Part shown: positions 1-4,836 of the stretch, piece after piece | Position numbering within the stretch: position 1 is the first letter of the stretch | How the letters are laid out: the number at the start of each line of letters is the position of its first letter | NCBI GenBank assembly: GCA_028290765.1 | Contig: JAQGJF010001002.1 | Location: forward strand, 1-5,594 | Source of the DNA: Tardiphaga sp. | GTDB taxonomy: Bacteria > Pseudomonadota > Alphaproteobacteria > Rhizobiales > Xanthobacteraceae | Reading direction: 5' to 3' | DNA: 5,594 nucleotides | Made by a program: the position numbers and the translations under genes | Notes under the pieces: generated by a model | The model's input: the letters and a program-made list of their open reading frames with translations, nothing else | The model's database searches: none | Told to the model about the DNA's origin: nothing

Positions 1-2
1 CA

Positions 3-92
3 AAGCTGGCTTTTCGAAAGTCCATCGCTGCGTACGGTTCCGAACAGACTGCCCAAGGCTTCGGCGCTATCCTGATCTGCAACCTGAAGTAA
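3..92 (+). CDS. Possible C-terminal end of a protein cut by the left window edge
   Basis: One + strand frame is open from the window edge to a TAA at 90-92 and would encode about 29 residues ending in GFGAILICNLK. Third codon positions are mostly G or C, as expected for coding DNA in this genome. However, the stretch is short, another forward frame is also open through it, and no domain can be recognised. The stop lies only 16 bases before the next + strand gene, so the two could be co-transcribed. No function is proposed. It could equally be non-coding sequence upstream of the next gene. Confidence 0.3.
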   Translation, partial: KLAFRKSIAAYGSEQTAQGFGAILICNLK

Positions 93-108
93 CCGCGCCG
101 ATAGCACG

Positions 109-309
109 ATGAGTAAACGACGTCCGAACCGCTACGATGCAGACAATCACGATTGGGATGCGCGCGCCCAGGAGGCGCTCGACGAAGCGCGCAAGATGCC
201 CCATGGGCCCGCCCGAACCGAAGCCATGAAGAAGGCCGGCCAGTTACGCCTCGCCGCTGACATGAAGGAATCGCTGAGCACAAGGCCGATCAAGCCCGCG
301 AATTCCTGA
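109..309 (+). CDS. Small conserved hypothetical protein (66 aa)
   Basis: This is a 66-residue soluble, strongly charged protein with no signal peptide or membrane segment. It opens with a basic stretch (MSKRRPNRYDADNHDWD), then has a predicted helical middle rich in Ala, Glu, Arg and Lys (about residues 17-35). A second helix contains ARTEAMKKAGQLRLAADM (about 35-52). From memory, this layout, with an NHDWDARAQ-like start and a KKAGQLRLAAD-like motif, recurs in many short hypothetical proteins of Bradyrhizobium and relatives. That resemblance is the main reason for calling it real. No function is known to me. The ATG at 109 has no clear Shine-Dalgarno sequence. The gene is convergent with the 82-residue gene on the other strand, with a 16-base gap between the stops. 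The minus-strand open frame over the same bases is treated as a shadow. Confidence 0.8.
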   Translation: MSKRRPNRYDADNHDWDARAQEALDEARKMPHGPARTEAMKKAGQLRLAADMKESLSTRPIKPANS

Positions 310-325
310 TGACGGGAAACGTCAA

Positions 326-574
326 TCAATGCCGCCGGCCAATGGCGACACCGAACAGCACCGCCACGAACAGCGCGGACAACGGCGCCTCACGGGTGAT
401 GGCGGCAAGCACCCCAAGCGGGTGCCGCGGTCGCCTCGCCCGCTCGAACGCCTCGGTCAGCCGGCTCACCGCCTCCACCAGTGCCGCGGATATCTCCGCG
501 CCCGTTCGGGTCGCATCGGTAACCGTGTCGATGGCCCTCGCGGCCAAATTGGGTTGAGGCATTTCGTCATTCAT
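326..574 (-). CDS. Small C-terminally membrane-anchored conserved hypothetical protein (82 aa)
   Basis: This is an 82-residue protein. Residues about 10-47 form a likely amphipathic helix (ARAIDTVTDATRTGAEIS and on to LTEAFERARR). A single hydrophobic segment follows at about 62-79 (APLSALFVAVLFGVAIG) and the chain ends GRRH. A cytoplasmic helix with a C-terminal anchor ending in Gly-Arg-Arg resembles the topology of the ElaB/YqjD (DUF883) inner-membrane proteins, which are stress-induced and ribosome-associated in E. coli. The match here is to topology and the tail only, so this is a hypothesis. Close homologues are recalled as hypothetical proteins in Bradyrhizobium. The start at 574 has AGGAA at 586-582 with a 7-base spacer. 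The leader carries a 16-bp tandem duplication and an EcfG-like promoter. A long plus-strand frame covers the gene but is Arg-rich and unlike any protein family. Confidence 0.78.
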   Translation of the reverse strand: MNDEMPQPNLAARAIDTVTDATRTGAEISAALVEAVSRLTEAFERARRPRHPLGVLAAITREAPLSALFVAVLFGVAIGRRH

Positions 575-604
575 TCGTGGATTCCTGCATTCGTGGATTC
601 CTGC
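573..604. repeat. Perfect 16-bp tandem duplication in the leader of the 82-aa gene
   Basis: The sequence ATTCGTGGATTCCTGC occurs at 573-588 and again, without a mismatch, directly next to it at 589-604. Read on the minus strand, each copy holds AGGAA, a 7-base spacer and an ATG, so the ribosome binding site and start codon of the 82-residue gene are present twice. The outer ATG (590-588) opens a seven-codon frame, MQESTNE, which ends at a TGA at 569-567, just inside the main gene and out of frame with it. Confidence 0.9.
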
Positions 605-631
605 GCCGAATCATCTTGGCGATGGCAAAGC

Positions 632-656
632 AACAGACCGGACGAACGTTTGTTCC
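632..656 (-). promoter_or_regulatory. Candidate EcfG-type promoter for the 82-aa gene
   Basis: Reading the minus strand, GGAAC (656-652) is followed after exactly 16 bases by TGTT (635-632). The alphaproteobacterial EcfG consensus is GGAAC-N16/17-CGTT, so the -35 is perfect and the -10 matches three of four bases, including the GTT core. Transcription would start near 625 and give a leader of about 50 bases before the ATG at 574. The placement suits the gene, but no experimental evidence is available. Confidence 0.5.
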
Positions 657-675
657 TCGACAGCCTCACCGGCAC

Positions 676-700
676 GGAACTAATCTGCGGCTTCCTGCTT
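676..700 (+). promoter_or_regulatory. Weak candidate EcfG-type promoter for the 106-aa gene
   Basis: A perfect GGAAC -35 element lies at 676-680. Sixteen bases downstream is GCTT (697-700), a poor -10 that matches only the final TT of CGTT. The element sits 19 bases from, and points away from, the minus-strand GGAAC at 652-656, so the divergent gap holds one outward-facing -35 box for each gene. The placement is right for a start near 749, but the -10 leaves this uncertain. Confidence 0.25.
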
Positions 701-748
701 GAATCCCAGTTGAACCATGGATCGCCGACGATGCGCGAGTCGATTCGA

Positions 749-1069
749 ATGACGTCAATTGTGCCCTTTGGCGCCGATCAAACGATCTACCTCGTGGTGG
801 ACGGCTTTGGCCCGCAAGACACTTCCGGACCAAACAATGAGAACGAACGGACGGACCTTGAAACGGTCGTCGCCGACCTCCTATCTGGACGTTTCCACGA
901 TCCGATACGCGTCGTCGCCTTCAACACCCTTGAGCACTGGTCAAGCGACATCTCGGCGGACATCGCGTTGGAAATCCAATCCCGTTGCGATGGCGACGGT
1001 CTCGACGTGCCGCAATATCTTGCGGGTTTCATGGAAAGGCATGTCGAGCCAGCCCGTCATTTGACCTGA
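749..1069 (+). CDS. Conserved hypothetical protein (106 aa)
   Basis: This is a soluble acidic protein of 106 residues beginning MTSIVPFGADQTIYLVVDGFG. The core ERTDLETVVADLL (about 33-45) followed by DPIRVVAFNTLEHWS (about 51-65) and a helical C-terminal third (DIALEIQSRCD) matches, from memory, a family of short hypothetical proteins common in Bradyrhizobium. I know of no assigned function and see no catalytic motif, signal peptide or membrane segment. The frame is open upstream to 329, but residues encoded before about 731 are the Arg- and His-rich antisense of the 82-residue gene and are not protein-like. Two starts are possible. ATG 749 gives the family-like N-terminus. ATG 731 adds MRESIR and has GGA at 719-721 as a modest ribosome binding site. 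The gene is divergent from the 82-residue gene. Confidence 0.82.
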   Translation: MTSIVPFGADQTIYLVVDGFGPQDTSGPNNENERTDLETVVADLLSGRFHDPIRVVAFNTLEHWSSDISADIALEIQSRCDGDGLDVPQYLAGFMERHVEPARHLT

Positions 1070-1131
1070 CGCCCATCGGCTTCAGAATGGCTTGACGCAG
1101 AGCCGGCTCACCCCCGCCACTGCGACCTTGG

Positions 1132-1797
1132 CTAATTGTCACCGAAGAATCCGAGCCGGGGTATTTCAATGCGGGGCATTTCGACGATGTCCCTCTGAAC
1201 GACTTCTTGAGGACCCTCACCCCGTTCGGTCTTCCTGACCTCGACGGTCGCGGCTTCAAGTTCTTGCTGTTTGCGTTTGCGCTCCGCCCATTTCCGGCGG
1301 TCCGCCTGCTTCTTCTCGGCAATCTTTCTCGCGTCGGCTTCCTGATCCTGTGGCTTCGCATTGGACTCGCGAACCACCGCAGGCTGGTCGTTCGGCACGG
1401 CCGGCTGTTGAGTCTTTGTGGGCTGCTGGTCGTTGGCCCGCGCTACCTCAGCGGAAGGCGGTTGCTGCGGTACGGCTTGCTGGGATGAAGTGGGCGCTTG
1501 TGTCGGCAAAGACGCCGGCCCGGCTTCCGGAGTGGCTGTCGTAACCGAGGTGGCTGATGCCGACGGACCTGGCGCAGGAGCCGGAGCAACAACAGGCGTG
1601 GTCGACGCTTGAGCGTTGGGTGGCGTCGGAGTGGTTGGGGATACAAGCGGCGCGCTGGACGCCACCCGCTCCACCCTGTTCGGCGGGTCCGGGTTGTGGA
1701 CCGAATTGGTCATCAGCAGGCCGCCGCCGAATCCGACGGCAATCGCGACGAACACGGTGCCGATGCCCGCGAAGTAAGAAACCGGATTGAATGACAT
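1132..1797 (-). CDS. Membrane-anchored Pro/Ala-rich protein with charged C-terminal helix (221 aa), hypothetical
   Basis: Three parts can be seen. An N-terminal hydrophobic segment at residues about 8-30 (from YFAGIGTVFVAIAVGFGGGLL) is an uncleaved anchor. A low-complexity region rich in Pro, Ala, Thr, Ser and Gln runs over about 38-145. A highly charged, probably coiled-coil helix covers about 150-195 (with KIAEKKQADRRKWAERKRKQ). A short tail, PRIEIPRLGFFGDN, ends the protein. The layout is that of a protein tethered in the membrane with an extended linker reaching into the periplasm. The family is recalled from Bradyrhizobium as hypothetical, and the function is unknown. The start at 1797 is chosen because GGAG (1810-1807) precedes it by 9 bases and the anchor follows directly. 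A longer frame to 1920 adds an unconvincing 41 residues that run through the promoter region. The gene is divergent from the secreted-protein gene at 1963 and convergent with the 106-residue gene. Confidence 0.8.
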   Translation of the reverse strand: MSFNPVSYFAGIGTVFVAIAVGFGGGLLMTNSVHNPDPPNRVERVASSAPLVSPTTPTPPNAQASTTPVVAPAPAPGPSASATSVTTATPEAGPASLPTQAPTSSQQAVPQQPPSAEVARANDQQPTKTQQPAVPNDQPAVVRESNAKPQDQEADARKIAEKKQADRRKWAERKRKQQELEAATVEVRKTERGEGPQEVVQRDIVEMPRIEIPRLGFFGDN

Positions 1798-1825
1798 CGC
1801 AAGAATCTCCACGGTTTTGCCCAAT

Positions 1826-1850
1826 AACCTTCCCGCGAACGAGGCGTTCC
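1826..1850 (-). promoter_or_regulatory. Candidate EcfG-type promoter for the 221-aa gene
   Basis: On the minus strand GGAAC (1850-1846) is followed after 16 bases by GGTT (1829-1826). This is a perfect -35 and three of four -10 bases of the EcfG consensus GGAAC-N16/17-CGTT. The predicted transcript would begin near 1819, about 20 bases before the ATG at 1797, leaving room for the GGAG ribosome binding site. It also argues that translation starts at 1797 and not upstream at 1920. Confidence 0.5.
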
Positions 1851-1901
1851 ATGAAAGAAATTGTTCCTCACTTGCGTTTCGCGAGTTCCATCGCGGCCGG
1901 C

Positions 1902-1927
1902 GGAACATTTCCTGCGCCAAGAGCTTT
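1902..1927 (+). promoter_or_regulatory. Weak candidate EcfG-type promoter for the small secreted protein gene
   Basis: GGAAC at 1902-1906 is followed by CTTT after 17 bases (1924-1927), or GCTT after 16. CTTT matches three of four bases of CGTT but lacks the conserved G. Transcription would begin near 1934 and place GGAGG and the ATG at 1963 about 30 bases into the message. The position is good, the -10 weak. Confidence 0.32.
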
Positions 1928-1948
1928 GCTTTCGCATTGGTTCATCAT

Positions 1949-1953
1949 GGAGG
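1949..1953 (+). promoter_or_regulatory. Strong ribosome binding site of the small secreted protein gene
   Basis: GGAGG lies 9 bases before the ATG at 1963 and fixes that start against the overlapping out-of-frame ATG codons at 1947 and 1956. Confidence 0.8.
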
Positions 1954-1962
1954 ACATGAAAA

Positions 1963-2223
1963 ATGAAACACGCATTGATGATTGCTGTGTTGACCGGCGT
2001 TAGTTTAGCGATGCCGGCGAGCGCGGAAGAAGTCGGCGTGGGTGTAGGTGTTGGTCCGGTCGGCGCGGGCGTGACGGTCGGCGCCGGACGTTCGGACTAT
2101 GATCGGGATCGGCACAGCACGACCGTCATCAAGGAACGCGAGCCCGACCGCGACAGGACGGTGATCATCAAGAAGGAGCGCGAGCCGGACTATGACCGCA
2201 AGGTCATTATCGACCGCCGCTAA
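1963..2223 (+). CDS. Small secreted protein with Gly/Val segment and charged repeats (86 aa), hypothetical
   Basis: Residues 1-21 (MKHALMIAVLTGVSLAMPASA) form a typical Sec signal peptide with an ASA cleavage site before EE. The mature chain of about 65 residues begins with EEVGVGVGVGPVGAGVTVGAG, a Gly/Val alternation. It then becomes almost wholly charged: TVIKEREPDRDR, TVIIKKEREPDYDR and KVIIDRR are imperfect repeats. There is no cysteine and no membrane segment, so a soluble or envelope-associated periplasmic protein is likely. Similar short GVGVGVGPVG proteins are recalled from Bradyrhizobium as hypothetical. The function is unknown, and a structural or stress role is only a guess. GGAGG at 1949-1953 supports the start. 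A hairpin lies directly after the stop. The gene is divergent from the 221-residue anchored-protein gene and may share its regulation. Confidence 0.85.
   Translation: MKHALMIAVLTGVSLAMPASAEEVGVGVGVGPVGAGVTVGAGRSDYDRDRHSTTVIKEREPDRDRTVIIKKEREPDYDRKVIIDRR
2122..2220 (+). repeat. Imperfect tandem repeats inside the small secreted protein gene
   Basis: Two full units, TVIKEREPDRDR (2122-2157) and TVIIKKEREPDYDR (2158-2199), are followed by a partial third, KVIIDRR (2200-2220). The pattern is a short beta-prone hydrophobic step (TVI or KVI) followed by charged residues and a D-x-D-R ending. The units differ by two inserted codons, consistent with an old duplication. Confidence 0.75.
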
Positions 2224-2228
2224 GCTAC

Positions 2229-2263
2229 ATCGGGGAACGGTCTCGCTTGAGGCCGTCCCCGAT
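2229..2263 (+). terminator. Strong hairpin after the small secreted protein gene
   Basis: The left arm at 2229-2244 (ATCGGGGAACGGTCTC) pairs with the right arm at 2249-2263 (GAGGCCGTCCCCGAT) across a four-base loop, GCTT. There are about 15 pairs, one bulged A and one G-T pair. It starts five bases after the TAA. No run of T follows, so it may be a weak intrinsic terminator, a Rho-assisted end or a 3' stabilising structure. It separates this gene from the kinase gene. Confidence 0.6.
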
Positions 2264-2345
2264 AAGCCAGACGAACGAGATTCTGGTAGACTACGCGCCG
2301 GACATCTTCTCGGAGCCGCCGTGCCCGAGCCTCAGGCGCCCCGAT

Positions 2346-3905
2346 ATGACAGCTTCGACCGTACCGGAAACCGACGTTCAGGAGCAGGTGTTCGCCTTCC
2401 TGATGAGCCTCTCGACCGATCCCCCCGTTGATCGGATCGACACCCACGCGGCCTCGGTGTTTCTTGCCGGATCTCGGGCGCTGAAAATCAAGCGCGCGGT
2501 CCGTTTCGCTTTCCTGGATTATTCGACGCTGGCCAAGCGCAAAGCCGCCTGTGAAGCAGAGATCGCGGTCAATCGCCGTTTCGCGCCGCAGATCTATCAC
2601 GGTGTGGTGGCCATCACCCGGGATGCGGATGGATCCCTGAGCATCGACGGCATGGGTACGCCGGTCGAATATGCCGTCGACATGGCGCGGTTCGACGAGA
2701 ACCAGACCATCGATCATCTCGCCGAAGCCGGTGCGATCGACGCCAACCTCGTTGACGATATTGCCGATGCCATCGCTGCGTCTCACGCCAAAGCCGACCC
2801 TGCAGCGACCGAGCCGTGGATCAAATCAATACCGTCACTCATCGCCGGCAATACGACCGCATTGCGCGGCGCGGCGATATTTCGCTCCGAAGCCGTCGAT
2901 GAGTTCGATACGGCAAGCCAATCGGCATTTTCCCGGATTCGTCCCCTGCTGGAACGGCGTGGACAACAAGGATTCATCCGTCAGTGCCACGGCGACCTGC
3001 ATCTGGGCAATATCGTGCTGATCGACCACAAACCGGTGCTGTTCGATGCGATCGAGTTCGATCCGGTGATGGCGTCGACCGACGTCCTGTACGACCTCGC
3101 CTTCCCCGCGATGGAGTTTCTTCATTACCGCCGCGATTCCGCCGCCAATCTGCTGCTGAACAGATACCTGACGATGACACCGGACCAGAATTGGGATGCG
3201 CTCGCAGCGCTTCCTCTGTTCATGTCGATGCGCGCCGCGATCCGCGCCAAGGTGCTGCATGACCGTCTCGTGCAAGACTGCGCCGACAAGGCTGCGGTCG
3301 CGGCGACGGCAAGTGCGTATTTCGACCTCGCGCATCGGCTGATCCATCCACCGCCGCCAAAACTGGTCGCCGTCGGCGGGCTATCCGGAACCGGCAAATC
3401 GGTGCTGGCGCGTGGTCTCGCCGCGGCCATCGAACCGCAGCCCGGCGCCGTGGTGCTGCGTTCGGATATCGTGCGCAAACAACAGTTTCATGCCAGCGAG
3501 ACCGATCGACTGCCGCCCGAGGCCTATCGGCCGGAGGCCACCCGAAAGGTCTACGCGGTTCTGGCAGACCGCGCGGGCAAACTGCTTTCGCAGGGTCATT
3601 CCGTGGTTGTGGACGCCGTGTTTGCGCAACCATCCGAGCGGGCCGCTATCCGCGAGGTCGCACGAACGCTCGACGTGCAATTCGTCGGACTGTTCCTGGT
3701 GGCCGACCTTGCGACCCGGATGAAACGCGTTGGTCAACGCAAGGGCGACGCTTCCGATGCCACCCCGGAAATTGCCGCGCTGCAGGAAAATTATGATCTT
3801 GGCATGCTCGATTGGTCACGTATTGACGCTTCCGGAGCGCCAGAGCAGACTTTGAACAGCAGCAGATCGGAATTCAGACGTTGCAGGCGGTCGACCTTGG
3901 AATGA
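2346..3905 (+). CDS. Two-domain kinase: aminoglycoside-phosphotransferase-like domain fused to P-loop (AAA) kinase domain (519 aa)
   Basis: The N-terminal domain (about 1-330) is phosphotransferase-like. SVFLAGSRALKIKRAV (37-52) supplies the ATP-binding lysine and CEAEIAVNRR (69-78) a likely partner glutamate. EYAVDMARF (108-116) is the hinge. HGDLHLGN (215-222) is the catalytic loop with Asp217 and Asn222, and LFDAIEFDP (232-240) is the metal-binding motif with Asp234. The C-terminal domain (about 340-505) is a P-loop kinase: Walker A is GLSGTGKS (345-352), followed by VVLRSDIVRK (369-378) and VVVDAVF (420-426) with Asp423. The architecture and length fit COG2187 plus COG0645 fusions, annotated as bifunctional phosphotransferase/ATP-binding proteins. 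Their natural substrate is unknown, and there is no reason to infer antibiotic resistance. ATG 2346 has AGG 9 bases upstream. The TTG frame extension to 2247 runs into the hairpin and is rejected. The stop overlaps the CHAD gene by ATGA. Confidence 0.92.
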   Translation: MTASTVPETDVQEQVFAFLMSLSTDPPVDRIDTHAASVFLAGSRALKIKRAVRFAFLDYSTLAKRKAACEAEIAVNRRFAPQIYHGVVAITRDADGSLSIDGMGTPVEYAVDMARFDENQTIDHLAEAGAIDANLVDDIADAIAASHAKADPAATEPWIKSIPSLIAGNTTALRGAAIFRSEAVDEFDTASQSAFSRIRPLLERRGQQGFIRQCHGDLHLGNIVLIDHKPVLFDAIEFDPVMASTDVLYDLAFPAMEFLHYRRDSAANLLLNRYLTMTPDQNWDALAALPLFMSMRAAIRAKVLHDRLVQDCADKAAVAATASAYFDLAHRLIHPPPPKLVAVGGLSGTGKSVLARGLAAAIEPQPGAVVLRSDIVRKQQFHASETDRLPPEAYRPEATRKVYAVLADRAGKLLSQGHSVVVDAVFAQPSERAAIREVARTLDVQFVGLFLVADLATRMKRVGQRKGDASDATPEIAALQENYDLGMLDWSRIDASGAPEQTLNSSRSEFRRCRRSTLE

Positions 3906-4792
3906 AGCGATTGGCGATGTCCTCATCCCCCGGCAGGAAGGCCCCGCAGGCCGAACGCAAGCGGCAACCGCGCCGCGGCGCAACGCCGCGATTGAACGCC
4001 GGAATGTCATGCGGCGCGGCGTTTCGGGCGATTGCGCGCAGTTGTCTCAAGGATTTGACGGCAAATTATGCCACGACATGCAGAGGCAGCCACGGAGCCC
4101 TGCACCAAATGCGGATTGCCCTTACCCGGTTGCGGGCGGCGATATCGTTTTTCTTGCCGGTGCTTGCCGATGCCGAACGCGTTCACCTGAAGCGTGAACT
4201 GAAATGGCTGAACGCCCAGCTCGGCGCTACGCGCGACATGGACGTTGCGATCGAGCTCCTGAAACAGACGAATTCGAATGATGCGGGTTGGTTGGCAAAG
4301 CGCACGGAGAGCCATCGGCGTTTGACGCAGGCACTTCGGTCACATCGCTATCGTCGACTGATCATCGACGTGTCCGATTGGATCGACAACGGACCCTGGA
4401 CCAGGAGCGGCGGCAGGACCGCGACCAAGCGACGCGAGATCGGAATCACGCTTTACGGTACACGCAGACTGGCACGATGGCGCAAGAAGCTCTTGAAAAG
4501 GAGCCGCAGGCTCCAGGATATGAATGCGGAGAAGCAGCATCGGATTCGTCTGGCGAGCAAACGACTGCGCTATGCGGTCGAATTCTTCACCGGCCTTCTC
4601 ACGCATCGGAATTCATCGATGCACGCCACGCTGAAGTGCCTACGCCAGGCGCAAACCTCGCTGGGAGAGCTAAACGATGCACACCACGTGCAACCTTCGC
4701 CGGTTCTCGACAGCAAGCGCCGCAACCACCTGATGCACGTGGCAAGCCACGCCTACCGGAACCTGGCTGCCGTCAAACCACTTCGGATGTGA
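3902..4792 (+). CDS. CHAD-domain protein (296 aa)
   Basis: The CHAD (conserved histidine alpha-helical) domain covers about residues 30-290. Signature blocks are HQMRIALTRLRAAI (68-81), KWLNAQLGATRDMDV (101-115), HRIRLASKRLRYAVEFF (213-229) and SLGELND (253-259). Conserved His and Arg/Lys residues line a basic surface, and CHAD domains are known to bind inorganic polyphosphate and to localise to polyphosphate granules. The first 30 residues are a basic, disordered-looking extension (SPGRKAPQAERKRQPRRG). After SLGELND only about 37 residues remain, which looks shorter than many relatives. ATG 3902 overlaps the kinase stop as ATGA and suggests translational coupling. ATG 3917 (MSSSPGRK) is an alternative, and neither has a strong ribosome binding site. 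No triphosphate-tunnel (CYTH) domain is fused. It is convergent with the transporter gene, 44 bases apart. Confidence 0.9.
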   Translation: MKRLAMSSSPGRKAPQAERKRQPRRGATPRLNAGMSCGAAFRAIARSCLKDLTANYATTCRGSHGALHQMRIALTRLRAAISFFLPVLADAERVHLKRELKWLNAQLGATRDMDVAIELLKQTNSNDAGWLAKRTESHRRLTQALRSHRYRRLIIDVSDWIDNGPWTRSGGRTATKRREIGITLYGTRRLARWRKKLLKRSRRLQDMNAEKQHRIRLASKRLRYAVEFFTGLLTHRNSSMHATLKCLRQAQTSLGELNDAHHVQPSPVLDSKRRNHLMHVASHAYRNLAAVKPLRM

Positions 4793-4836
4793 CCGCTCTC
4801 CACGCCCGGTCGGGCCGCGGCGATGGCGCCTGAGCG

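Noticed and set aside
329..748. Plus-strand open frame running into the 106-aa gene
   Set aside because: It is antisense to the 82-residue gene. The encoded sequence is Arg- and His-rich without any family pattern, whereas the minus-strand product has a clear helix plus anchor and a good ribosome binding site.
1207..1488. Leu-rich plus-strand frame that looks like a membrane protein
   Set aside because: It is the reverse complement of the Lys/Glu/Gln-rich helix of the 221-residue protein, which naturally reads as Leu, Phe and Val. It has no ribosome binding site or family resemblance.
1798..1920. N-terminal extension of the 221-aa gene to the ATG at 1920
   Set aside because: It covers the EcfG-like promoter, encodes sequence unlike a protein N-terminus, and the ATG at 1797 has GGAG at a good distance.
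2220..2786. 188-residue minus-strand frame over the start of the kinase gene
   Set aside because: It is antisense to conserved kinase motifs, Arg- and Gly-rich, and begins inside the kinase gene without promoter or ribosome binding site.
2835..3737. Several overlapping minus-strand frames within the kinase gene
   Set aside because: They mirror the codon pattern of a GC-rich gene, and none shows a recognisable domain.
2346..3905. Reading the kinase as an antibiotic-resistance gene
   Set aside because: The phosphotransferase-like fold is shared by many housekeeping kinases. The two-domain fusion is a chromosomal family with no established resistance role.
4804..4815. Small inverted repeat GCCC-GGTC-GGGC between the CHAD and transporter genes
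   Set aside because: The stem is only four pairs and no T run follows on either strand, so it is too weak to call a terminator.
4288..4833. 181-residue plus-strand frame over the CHAD gene
   Set aside because: It is an out-of-frame shadow. The CHAD signature blocks are all in the frame starting at 3902.
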